Below are positions 1 through 5,912 of a stretch of 5,912 bases of DNA, in pieces. The position numbers and the translations under genes were made by a program. Numbering within the stretch: position 1 is the stretch's first letter; every line of letters starts with the position of its first letter. The notes under the pieces were generated by a model that was not told where the DNA came from, made no database searches, and saw only the letters and a program-made list of their open reading frames with translations. Origin of the DNA: Candidatus Omnitrophota bacterium (GTDB lineage: Bacteria; Omnitrophota; Gorgyraeia; JABMRN01); NCBI GenBank assembly GCA_013202515.1, contig JABMRN010000113.1, forward strand, positions 1-5,912, in the 5' to 3' direction.

Positions 1-2464
1 CTATATAGGTATAGTCCTTGAATGTGTAGGTTTTGTCTGCCCCAAAGTATATCTCCCTGCCGGGTGCAGTGCATTCAAAGTTATAAAAGGTCATATTTTC
101 ATAGAAATATATAGGATCTGAGTCAGGTATGCGTTCCCAATAATGCTCTCCAAGTTCGACCCAGTAACTACCAGTATCACCTGTGACCTTAACCTTGTCT
201 GCCTCAAGGGTCAGATGAGCGGTATCAGCAGAGTACCGAAGGATGTCTCCGCGCTCTGTGTTAAGAGTATAAATATCCTGATTTTGGTCTGTATGGTAGA
301 TAGCCATGTCACCTGATGTATGGACAAAGTAGGGGGAACCAGTGATAGTCTGGGGCATGTCATAGCCGCCTATTTTTATGATTCCTAACTGGGTTTTTAT
401 GATGCCTAACGACATGTCTCCAGTGGCATCAATGAAGATATCGCCACTATCAGTGGCTTCTATGATTCCGGAATTGTGGATGAAATTGCCGGGCAAGGCG
501 CTCTCATAGCCGGCATAGAGATAAATGTCATTTGGAGAGAATATATTGTTTGAAACAGTGAGATTTTCGCTTGCATATACATAAAAGGTGCCTTCAGATA
601 TAAAAGAAGCGCCGATTGCTATATTCGCAGCGTTTAAAGTTAAGTCAGCATTTTTTGAGAAAATTATGGAACCCCACCCGCCCGGGGGACCGTGGATCAG
701 AATGCTCGTGCCAATACCTAAGCTGTCTGTAATATCAATGTCCCCAGCGAGTCTATCGATTTGGACATTGGAAGCATCTATCATTACGGGTGTTTCATTG
801 GTGCCGAATCTACCGGCTACTAAAGTCAAATAGTTAGCTTGAAGAAGCACTGCTTCTCTTGTATCCAGAGCGCCGCCGGTTTTCAAAGTGACATCGGCAC
901 TTTTTAAATATGTTAATTTAATCGAGTCCCCTTCAAGGGTTACAAGCTCTTCATCCACAATGGAACTGGTGATATAGATGTCTGCTATGGTGCGGTAAAT
1001 CTCTAGGGTAGGCACTTCTGTCCTTACCAGGAATTCAGTGCCTATTAAGCTTAATGTGCCTGCCCTGATGGGTGTGTTAGTGAGGTCTGCGATTTTACCT
1101 ACCTGGGCCTCTAAAGCAAGGGACTGTTCCAGATTGTATAGTAATATATCGCCCCTTAGTGTCTTAATAGTACCAATATTTTGTGCTTCAAGCTTTTCGC
1201 TGATCTCGATGTTACCGGCCCTATATATATAGTGTGGATTACCGGTGATCTCTGTCGGGGCCCTGGTTAGACCGATTCTTATGGCGCCCTCTTCTACAGC
1301 TAATTTCTGTAGCATCATAGTGAGGGATCCGTCTATCTCTATATTGCCGAAGCCCTTTGCTTCAATGGTTGCGCCTTCATGCTGTGTGAAAGAGCCTATA
1401 CCGTCGGCGTCCTTATCTGCAAATAGTACTATATCACCAGTTAATGAAGCTATATCAGCATACACATCGATGTGTTTATCCGCAAGGATTGTGATATCCT
1501 TTTCTGCTGTCATGGCCTCTTCTATTAGGACGTTCTGAGGCATTACGCCTGTTTCCTCATCGCCTACTTCAATATAAGTAGCTTCTATTATAGCTGCTAA
1601 CCTTATATCATTATCAGCAACTATTAGGACCTTTCCGTCGGAGCCTTCCCATCTCTCGGCCTCTATCTTGCCCTCTAGATTGATAGCATGGTGGAATATG
1701 TCGGTTACGCTCTCCCCGTCGAATATGACCACACCGCCGGCTGCTTCTATATTGCCCGTATTCTTGATCTGGTCTGTAATGGGGTTTCCGTAGGCGTCAA
1801 ATATGGTTTCTGCGACCTCTTCTTCTATGGCTATTGAAATAAGGCCTCCACTCTCTATTTGGAGGCTTACAGCGTCTCCGCAGGCAAGGGCTATTTTGCC
1901 CATTGGAACGGCTATTGTGCCGTTATTCTCTATAGCGCCCGCTATTAGGGCTGCAAAACCGCCCTTTGTAGTTATGTTGATAGTACCGTTATTAACGAGT
2001 AGCCTGTCAAGCTCCTCCTGAGAGAGCTTTTTAAATAGATAATTGCCATCTAGGAAATCCTGGTTGTCTATATCCCTTGTTGAAAGCATTAAGCTTCCTG
2101 CATCTATATTTGCAGTAGGGCCTATATTAATGCCGTGAGTATTGATTAGTACAAATACGCCATTACAAGATAAGCTGCCATCTATGCTACTCATGTCAGG
2201 GCCTGTTACGCGGTTTAGGATTTCATCTTGATTGGTTGGAAGCATTACTATAACTGATTCGTTTTGGGCAATGTTAAAAGATGTGTAGTTAATGATTGCT
2301 TGGTCAGTTGCATTTATTTGCATGGTGCATGCATCAGGCCTTGAGATTTCAACGCATCCGCTTTTTACTTCATCAACTTCTGGTAAGCAGAATGCAAGCG
2401 TTGCGCTAAAACAAAGTAGCACACAGCTGATAAAAATCTTTTTAGATATTGGCATTGTTCTCAT
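1..2464 (-). CDS. Giant filamentous-haemagglutinin-like (TpsA-type) secreted exoprotein, N-terminal part, cut by left edge
   Basis: The reading frame is open from the ATG at 2464-2462 to the window edge (821 codons, no stop), so this is the N-terminal part of a larger protein. The start is supported by GGAG (2474-2471) six bases upstream. Residues 1-24 form a Sec signal peptide: basic KK at 8-9, a hydrophobic stretch, and a likely cut after TLA (24). Residues about 30-150 match the TPS secretion (haemagglutination activity) domain, with segments resembling AIINYTSFNI, ILNRVTG, SSIDGSL, NGVFVLIN and GSLMLST in family order. The usual NPNG motif reads NTHG at 108-111. Residues 150-821 are short Gly/Asn/Ile-rich strands (for example NGTINI, GDIDI, NLTVSNN) expected to fold as a right-handed parallel beta-helix. 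By family knowledge such proteins are exported through an outer-membrane TpsB pore and act as adhesins or surface fibres; no TpsB gene is visible here. Transcription is probably controlled by the upstream cyclic di-GMP riboswitch. The family call is firm; the binding target is unknown. Confidence 0.9.
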   Translation of the reverse strand, partial: MRTMPISKKIFISCVLLCFSATLAFCLPEVDEVKSGCVEISRPDACTMQINATDQAIINYTSFNIAQNESVIVMLPTNQDEILNRVTGPDMSSIDGSLSCNGVFVLINTHGINIGPTANIDAGSLMLSTRDIDNQDFLDGNYLFKKLSQEELDRLLVNNGTINITTKGGFAALIAGAIENNGTIAVPMGKIALACGDAVSLQIESGGLISIAIEEEVAETIFDAYGNPITDQIKNTGNIEAAGGVVIFDGESVTDIFHHAINLEGKIEAERWEGSDGKVLIVADNDIRLAAIIEATYIEVGDEETGVMPQNVLIEEAMTAEKDITILADKHIDVYADIASLTGDIVLFADKDADGIGSFTQHEGATIEAKGFGNIEIDGSLTMMLQKLAVEEGAIRIGLTRAPTEITGNPHYIYRAGNIEISEKLEAQNIGTIKTLRGDILLYNLEQSLALEAQVGKIADLTNTPIRAGTLSLIGTEFLVRTEVPTLEIYRTIADIYITSSIVDEELVTLEGDSIKLTYLKSADVTLKTGGALDTREAVLLQANYLTLVAGRFGTNETPVMIDASNVQIDRLAGDIDITDSLGIGTSILIHGPPGGWGSIIFSKNADLTLNAANIAIGASFISEGTFYVYASENLTVSNNIFSPNDIYLYAGYESALPGNFIHNSGIIEATDSGDIFIDATGDMSLGIIKTQLGIIKIGGYDMPQTITGSPYFVHTSGDMAIYHTDQNQDIYTLNTERGDILRYSADTAHLTLEADKVKVTGDTGSYWVELGEHYWERIPDSDPIYFYENMTFYNFECTAPGREIYFGADKTYTFKDYTYI
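373..410 (-). repeat. Tandem 21-bp direct repeat inside the exoprotein gene
   Basis: Two 17-base copies at 373-389 and 394-410 differ at one base and are spaced 21 bases apart. In the exoprotein frame they encode LGIIKTQ followed by LGIIKIG, a seven-residue tandem duplication. The unit is a multiple of three, so the frame is kept. It looks like a local duplication of one beta-strand unit; no wider array is seen. Confidence 0.7.
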
Positions 2465-2474
2465 TTTAATCTCC

Positions 2475-2511
2475 AAAATAAAAAAATCCATAGTCAACTT
2501 AACTATGGATT
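2475..2511 (-). terminator. Intrinsic terminator in the exoprotein leader (riboswitch expression platform)
   Basis: A 10-bp perfect stem (2485-2494 with 2502-2511) encloses a 7-base loop. On the minus strand it is followed by six T, one A and four T (2485-2475). It lies between the cyclic di-GMP aptamer and the GGAG ribosome binding site of the exoprotein, so it would stop transcription before the coding region. The 5' arm contains CCAUAG, complementary to CUAUGG in the aptamer (2547-2542), giving a plausible antiterminator of 6 Watson-Crick pairs plus one G-U. The stem is AU-rich, so its strength is moderate. Confidence 0.85.
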
Positions 2512-2523
2512 ATAATAAAATCA

Positions 2524-2607
2524 CTTTCGGCAGTTTGACAACCATAGCATATTGGCTTTAGGTTCGAAACTTTGCGCCACCCGCTTTCACGGGTTTAGCC
2601 TTTTCGA
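2524..2607 (-). promoter_or_regulatory. Cyclic di-GMP class I (GEMM-I) riboswitch aptamer
   Basis: Read on the minus strand, the RNA shows the GEMM-I hallmarks in order: GGCUAAACC (2600-2592); a hairpin ACCCGU-GAAA-GCGGGU (2594-2579) with a GNRA tetraloop; the conserved joining segment CGCAAAG (2576-2570); CCUAA (2562-2558); a short AGC/GCU stem; UAUGG (2546-2542); and a 3' end CUGCCG (2533-2528). CCUAA opposite UAUGG is the classic 11-nt-type GAAA tetraloop receptor, as in known cyclic di-GMP-I aptamers. AACC (2564-2561) pairs with GGUU (2543-2540) to close that arm, and CGAAA (2606-2602) pairs with UUUCG (2569-2565). By family knowledge this RNA binds cyclic di-GMP; some relatives (GEMM-Ib) prefer cyclic AMP-GMP, and I cannot settle the specificity-determining base by eye. 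It sits about 60 nt upstream of the exoprotein start and is followed directly by a terminator. Confidence 0.92.
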
Positions 2608-2620
2608 GTTACTTATATAT

Positions 2621-2626
2621 ATTATA
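2621..2626 (-). promoter_or_regulatory. Possible -10 element for the riboswitch/exoprotein transcript
   Basis: The minus strand reads a perfect TATAAT here, 14 bases before the first aptamer stem, which would put a transcription start near 2614. No convincing -35 element is found at 16-18 bp upstream (AGAGCA or a near shift). The region is very AT-rich, so a chance match or an activator-dependent promoter is possible. Confidence 0.4.
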
Positions 2627-2789
2627 TTCAAAGAACTGTACTTTGCTCTATATAAAGGATATCATATATGGCACTTAATACAAGGCTTAGGGAGCAACCT
2701 TTTGTATATCTAACATTCTGAACATGAAATGTGACGATAAAGCTAAAATATGTTAGTGTTAAGCCTATAGAAACCTAGCACACAAATAA
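2627..2789. other. Divergent intergenic stretch with no gene recognised
   Basis: No convincing coding frame or known RNA is seen between the two divergent promoter regions. The only structured signal is a perfect 7-base inverted repeat, CTAACAT (2710-2716) and ATGTTAG (2750-2756), with a 33-base gap. It could be a pair of regulator half-sites or chance. Any activator controlling either divergent gene would be expected to bind in this stretch. Confidence 0.4.
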
Positions 2790-2818
2790 TTGACTTTTAT
2801 GCTTTTTTAGCGTATATT
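2790..2818 (+). promoter_or_regulatory. Sigma-70-type promoter of the FecR-domain gene
   Basis: TTGACT (2790-2795) and TATATT (2813-2818) each match the -35/-10 consensus at 5 of 6 positions and are separated by exactly 17 bp. Transcription would start near 2824-2826, directly before the Shine-Dalgarno sequence, giving a leader of only about 15 nt. There is no room for a riboswitch on this transcript. Confidence 0.75.
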
Positions 2819-2826
2819 TAAACTAG

Positions 2827-2835
2827 AGGGGGTGA
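2827..2835 (+). promoter_or_regulatory. Ribosome binding site that fixes the FecR-domain gene start
   Basis: AGGGGGTGA matches the anti-Shine-Dalgarno complement AGGAGGTGA at 8 of 9 bases and lies 5 nt before the ATG at 2841. The in-frame GTG at 2832 lies inside this site and so is very unlikely to be the start. Confidence 0.8.
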
Positions 2836-2840
2836 GACGA

Positions 2841-3308
2841 ATGAAGATGTTGAAAGTAGCAGGAATATTATTTGTGGTTGTGTGCATGGCATGGTCTGTG
2901 AATGCAGAAGAGACAACAAGAACAGTTAAAATCATGAGCATCACAGGTGGTGCTGATGTAAGATTGACTGGACAAGGAGAATGGATTACCGCAGAAGAGG
3001 GCATGATTCTTAATCAGGGTGATGTGATAAAGACAGGACCTGATTCCTGGGTGCTTCTCAATGTAAACGGAAGCGGTGAAACAGCTACCGTAGAGGTTAA
3101 CTCGAGTTCACAACTTTTGATGGCACAGCTTCTCAAGGACACTGAAAAGGGAACTGAGCATACCCTTCTTGATCTTGCAATAGGCGAGATCATGATTACT
3201 GTTGAGAAAATACATTCAGCAAAATCAACATTTGATGTAAAGACACCCACTTCAACAATTGGTGTTCGCGGTACCAAGTTCGCAGTAAAGGTAGATGCTT
3301 TGGATTAA
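2841..3308 (+). CDS. Small exported FecR-domain protein
   Basis: This 155-residue protein begins with a clear signal peptide: MKMLK, a hydrophobic core to about residue 18, and a likely cut after VNA (22). The mature part is almost entirely one FecR domain: an opening VKIMSITGGADVR, then GMILNQGDVIKTG in the middle, and the signature IGVRGTKF at 140-147. It ends eight residues later (AVKVDALD), so the strands that often follow GT.F in this family are short or absent. There is no transmembrane segment after the signal and no lipobox. In FecR itself the domain is part of an anti-sigma regulator of iron transport, but stand-alone secreted FecR-domain proteins are common in environmental bacteria and have no settled role; no sigma factor gene is present here. 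It is divergent from the giant exoprotein and has its own promoter, so a shared surface role is possible but unproven. The domain call is confident; the function is not. Confidence 0.9.
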   Translation: MKMLKVAGILFVVVCMAWSVNAEETTRTVKIMSITGGADVRLTGQGEWITAEEGMILNQGDVIKTGPDSWVLLNVNGSGETATVEVNSSSQLLMAQLLKDTEKGTEHTLLDLAIGEIMITVEKIHSAKSTFDVKTPTSTIGVRGTKFAVKVDALD

Positions 3309-3334
3309 TATATAAATCCCGCAAAGCCAAACAT

Positions 3335-3366
3335 GATAGTCCTACCTGTCTCCAGGCAGGACTATC
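3335..3366. terminator. Strong hairpin between convergent genes, probable bidirectional terminator without U-tract
   Basis: A 9-bp perfect stem (GATAGTCCT, 3335-3343, with AGGACTATC, 3358-3366), an A/C mismatch, and a further 4-bp CCTG/CAGG stem close a TCTC loop. It lies 26 bases after the FecR-domain stop and 31 bases beyond the radical SAM stop, the expected place for transcript ends of two convergent genes. Neither strand has a T-run after the stem, so it may instead be an mRNA-end stabiliser, a Rho-assisted terminator or a small dispersed palindromic element. Confidence 0.55.
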
Positions 3367-3397
3367 AACCCGTAGGCCGGTATTTAGCGAAAACTGT

Positions 3398-4828
3398 TTA
3401 AGGGTGCAAAAATTTCAGGTATGTGTGAACATTTGCCTTGTTAAAGAAGGCATTTCTTAGAAATATAAGAAAATACATTAAAATTCCCCTTTTATTGGGA
3501 TGTGCCATAAGAAGGTGGAATAATCTTTTTGGGTTTAAATAGAAGGCCATAAATAGCCTTCTTTTTGTTTTAAAAAGCTCCTCATTGTTCATTCCGCTCA
3601 GGTTAAAACCAGGATTTACATAAGTGAAGCTGTCAAATTCTATATTTGTGTTTTTGCCCATTCTAACAGCGAGTTTATATAATTCTGTATCCGGAAAGGG
3701 GTTAGCGATAAAAAACTGAGCTGTGTTCAGCCTTGTTTGTAATAGGAATTCATGCGTATCATCCAGGTCTTTTTTTGTTTCGGTCGGGAATCCTATCATA
3801 AAGTATCCATGTGTAAAAATGCCCGCTTTCGAGGTTTTTCTGATTACTTCCTGAAGCTTGTCTAAGTCCATATTCTTCTTTATGGTTTTCTGAAGCCTGG
3901 CTGAGCCTGTTTCAGGAGCATAGGTTATAAGGAAGGTTCCGGCTTGGCGTAGTTTCAAGATAAGCTCCTCATCCATCAGATCCCCTCGCACACCGTTAGG
4001 GAAAGAGAGCTTAATCTTAAGCCCGGAGCTTATGATAAGGTCGCATATCTTAATGGCCCTTTCTTTATCTAAATTGAATGAATCGTCTATTATCTCGAAA
4101 TCCCGTATGCTGTAGCGCTCATACAATGCTTTTATTTCACTGAAGACGTTTTCAGGGGATCTGGCCCTGAATTTTTTTCCCAGCATGTTGTGGCAGAATA
4201 TACATCCATAGGGACATCCACGGGAAGTCATGATCGCCATATAGGGTCCGGGCTTCATGTTGTTAAACCGCCAGTGCTTAAAATATTTCTTGATATCTAT
4301 GAGGTCCCAGGCGGGAAAAGGCAGGTTGTCTAAATCCGGTATATTCTCTCTTGGCGGGGTGGTGTGGCGAATTCCATTTCGCTTAAACGCTATACCTCTT
4401 ACTTTGGATATGCTATCTCCTTCGAGAATTGTTTCTACCAATTCACTAAACGTTTCTTCTCCCTCCCCCAGAACTGCGCAATCAATATTCGGATTCTTTA
4501 GCACATCATCCGTGCATGAAGTAGCGTGAGGCCCGCCGACTATAATCTGGCACCTTTTATTCTGCTCTTTGATGTTTTTGGCGAGACGGTGCAATGTGCC
4601 TGATTCCTGTGTAAAATTAGATATTCCTACTATATCAGGCCTAAATTTAACAAATTCATTTATTGCTTCGGCCGGTTTTAGATAATCCAGCCTCATATCC
4701 AGAATCTTTATCTCGTGGTCATATTTCTGCCGCATATATGAAGCTAAATACATAAGTCCTAATGGAGGCGTAACAACGTATGGGAATATATCTAGTTTAC
4801 AGGTTTTTAAAAGAAGTATTTTTGCCAT
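3398..4828 (-). CDS. B12-binding-domain radical SAM protein (complete, 476 aa)
   Basis: The N-terminal part (about residues 1-140) is a cobalamin-binding-type Rossmann domain of the BchE/HpnJ-like class. It has TPPLGL at 20-25, DIVGISNF, GGPHAT at 98-103 and GEGEETF at 121-127. A linker with LPFPAWDLID follows, then the radical SAM core. SRGCPYGCIFC carries the 4Fe-4S ligands C205, C209 and C212 (CX3CX2C). Further core motifs are DDSF at 248-251, ETGS at 306-309 and GFPTET at 346-351. The C-terminal 50 residues are hydrophobic and basic and may touch the membrane. The expected chemistry is SAM cleavage to a 5'-deoxyadenosyl radical, with cobalamin possibly assisting methyl transfer or rearrangement. 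The substrate is unknown, and the usual base-off DxHxxG cobalamin motif is not evident, as in many of this class. The ATG at 4828 lies 4 nt after the stop of the upstream paralogue with only a weak AGAG site, so translational coupling is likely. Length is normal for the family. Confidence 0.9.
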   Translation of the reverse strand: MAKILLLKTCKLDIFPYVVTPPLGLMYLASYMRQKYDHEIKILDMRLDYLKPAEAINEFVKFRPDIVGISNFTQESGTLHRLAKNIKEQNKRCQIIVGGPHATSCTDDVLKNPNIDCAVLGEGEETFSELVETILEGDSISKVRGIAFKRNGIRHTTPPRENIPDLDNLPFPAWDLIDIKKYFKHWRFNNMKPGPYMAIMTSRGCPYGCIFCHNMLGKKFRARSPENVFSEIKALYERYSIRDFEIIDDSFNLDKERAIKICDLIISSGLKIKLSFPNGVRGDLMDEELILKLRQAGTFLITYAPETGSARLQKTIKKNMDLDKLQEVIRKTSKAGIFTHGYFMIGFPTETKKDLDDTHEFLLQTRLNTAQFFIANPFPDTELYKLAVRMGKNTNIEFDSFTYVNPGFNLSGMNNEELFKTKRRLFMAFYLNPKRLFHLLMAHPNKRGILMYFLIFLRNAFFNKANVHTYLKFLHP

Positions 4829-4832
4829 TTCT

Positions 4833-5912
4833 CTAAATTTTTTGTAACCCTTTGCCTATCAAGAAGTTAGGTACAAGTTTCATGCGTTTTAATAGTTGAA
4901 GTGCGTATTTAAAAAGCTGTTTAAGGAAGAGTAGTTTATTGGGGCATCTCATGAAAAGCCTTAAAAGGCGTACCCCCCTAAAATAAAATGCAAGGTAAGC
5001 CCCCCTTACAAGCATATTGATTTCGTCCAGCTGTACATCACTTAAATTAAGCGTCGAAGAATTTGCGCCCGTGCTATAATAATCAGTGTTGATATTGCGG
5101 CCCGAATTCTGCGCTTTAAAAAAAATTTCGCTTCCCTTATAAGGGTTAAGCATAAAGAAACTAGCCATATGAAGTTTGGATTTTAAGGCAAAGTCGATGG
5201 TTTTTTTCATTTCTTTCTTTGTTTCCCCTGGGAAGCCTAATATGAAAAATCCCCTTGCCATCATGCCCAATTTTGAGATTTGGAAAATAATGTCTTTAAC
5301 CTTTTCCAGATTAAGATTTTTACGAATAGCTTTCTGGAGTCCTGAGCTTGCGGTCTCAACCGCTACACCAATATGTACAGTGCCGGCTTCTTTCATTTTT
5401 TTTAACATTTTTTTATCGAGCAGATCAGCTCTAAGACCGTTAGGGAATGATAGCTTCATGTTCATGCCGGAAGCCTTTATCAGCTCAAGTATCTTTTCTG
5501 CCCTTTTTCTGTCAAAATTAAAAATATCATCCCAGAATTCTATTTGTCTTACCCCGTAATTTTTGTAAAGGAAATGTATTTCTTCAAAGACATTTTCAGG
5601 ATTTCGTGAGCGGAATTTCTTTCCGAACATATTGTGGCAATAACTACAGCCGTAGGGGCAGCCTCTGGATGAAAATACAACCATATAGTTTTCTTTTGCC
5701 CTTAGATGTACGAGCTTCGGGTTATGATAGTATTTTCTGTTATCAATTAGATCCCATGCCGGAAAAGGCAAAATGTTGAGATCGCTGATCATTTCTCTGG
5801 GTGGGGTTAGGTAAGCGGAACTGTTTTTTCGTAGGGCAAGCCCTTTTATTTGGGTAAGCTCGCTGCCGGAACCTAAGGCGTTCACCAGTTCTAAAATCGT
5901 GATTTCACCTTC
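4833..5912 (-). CDS. Radical SAM protein paralogous to its downstream neighbour, N-terminus cut by right edge
   Basis: The frame is open to the window edge. The first visible residues, EGEITILELVNAL, align with GEGEETFSELV of the neighbour (its residue 122 onward), so about 120 residues, including most of the B12-binding domain, lie outside. The GTG at 5885-5883 is therefore an internal codon, not the start. The linker LPFPAWDLID and the cluster motif SRGCPYGCSYC are intact (cysteine codons at 5660-5658, 5648-5646 and 5639-5637), followed by DDIF, ETAS and GFPGET. It aligns with the next gene along the whole visible length, including the C-terminal CPNK segment, and ends in a longer basic hydrophobic tail. 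The two genes look like a diverged tandem duplication in one operon. The substrate is unknown; differences around the SAM core and the tail suggest related but distinct substrates. Confidence 0.9.
   Translation of the reverse strand, partial: EGEITILELVNALGSGSELTQIKGLALRKNSSAYLTPPREMISDLNILPFPAWDLIDNRKYYHNPKLVHLRAKENYMVVFSSRGCPYGCSYCHNMFGKKFRSRNPENVFEEIHFLYKNYGVRQIEFWDDIFNFDRKRAEKILELIKASGMNMKLSFPNGLRADLLDKKMLKKMKEAGTVHIGVAVETASSGLQKAIRKNLNLEKVKDIIFQISKLGMMARGFFILGFPGETKKEMKKTIDFALKSKLHMASFFMLNPYKGSEIFFKAQNSGRNINTDYYSTGANSSTLNLSDVQLDEINMLVRGAYLAFYFRGVRLLRLFMRCPNKLLFLKQLFKYALQLLKRMKLVPNFLIGKGLQKI

Noticed and set aside
2384..2398. Lipoprotein signal (LAFC) at residues 23-26 of the exoprotein.
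   Set aside because: Phenylalanine just before Cys does not fit the lipobox; TLA at 22-24 is a good signal peptidase I site.
588..2561. Several plus-strand open frames (588-833, 1038-1232, 1245-1538, 1803-2021, 2292-2561).
   Set aside because: All lie antisense to the continuous exoprotein frame or its riboswitch leader, lack ribosome binding sites and have low-complexity translations; they are shadows.
2832..2834. GTG start giving a 158-residue FecR-domain protein.
   Set aside because: It lies inside the Shine-Dalgarno sequence; the ATG at 2841 has correct spacing.
2807..3277. Minus-strand open frames at 2807-3004 and 3014-3277.
   Set aside because: They are antisense to the FecR-domain gene, which has its own promoter, ribosome binding site and signal peptide.
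4257..5559. Plus-strand open frames at 4257-4529 and 5176-5559.
   Set aside because: They are antisense to well-supported radical SAM genes and have no family resemblance.
5883..5885. GTG as start of the second radical SAM gene.
   Set aside because: The frame continues upstream with EGEITILELV, which aligns with conserved residues of the paralogue, so the true start is outside the window.
1..5912. CRISPR arrays, tRNAs, rRNAs, insertion sequences.
   Set aside because: No spaced direct repeats, cloverleaf-like segments, transposase frames or terminal inverted repeats were seen.

Overview
This window comes from an uncultured-style Gram-negative bacterium. It is moderately AT-rich and encodes a signal-peptide-bearing, filamentous-haemagglutinin-like giant exoprotein, a periplasmic FecR-domain protein and tandem cobalamin-type radical SAM proteins. 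This mix recalls Candidatus Omnitrophota or other PVC-like or deep-branching Gram-negatives. That placement is an impression from gene content; no rRNA or phylogenetic marker is present.

Layout. Positions 1-2464 (minus strand) are the first 821 codons of a large TpsA/FHA-family secreted beta-helix protein that runs off the left edge, with no stop in its frame. Positions 2465-2840 are a divergent intergenic region. It carries, on the minus strand, a well-formed class I cyclic di-GMP (GEMM-I) riboswitch followed by an intrinsic terminator just before the exoprotein's ribosome binding site. On the plus strand it carries a near-consensus sigma-70-type promoter. Positions 2841-3308 (plus) encode a 155-residue exported FecR-domain protein. 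Positions 3309-3397 separate convergent genes and contain a strong hairpin. Positions 3398-4828 and 4833-5912 (minus) are two tandem paralogous B12-binding-type radical SAM genes separated by 4 nt. The upstream one is cut by the right edge.

How it may work. The most interesting unit is the adhesin control region. The aptamer has a GAAA tetraloop, a CCUAA/UAUGG tetraloop receptor and the CGCAAAG joining segment. The terminator's 5' arm (CCAUAG) can pair alternatively with the receptor strand of the aptamer (CUAUGG). This predicts that ligand binding promotes termination, making it an OFF switch for the giant surface protein. The FecR-domain gene starts divergently from the same intergenic region under its own promoter, so the two exported proteins may belong to one surface programme; this link is inference. 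The radical SAM pair looks like a separate operon of unknown substrate.
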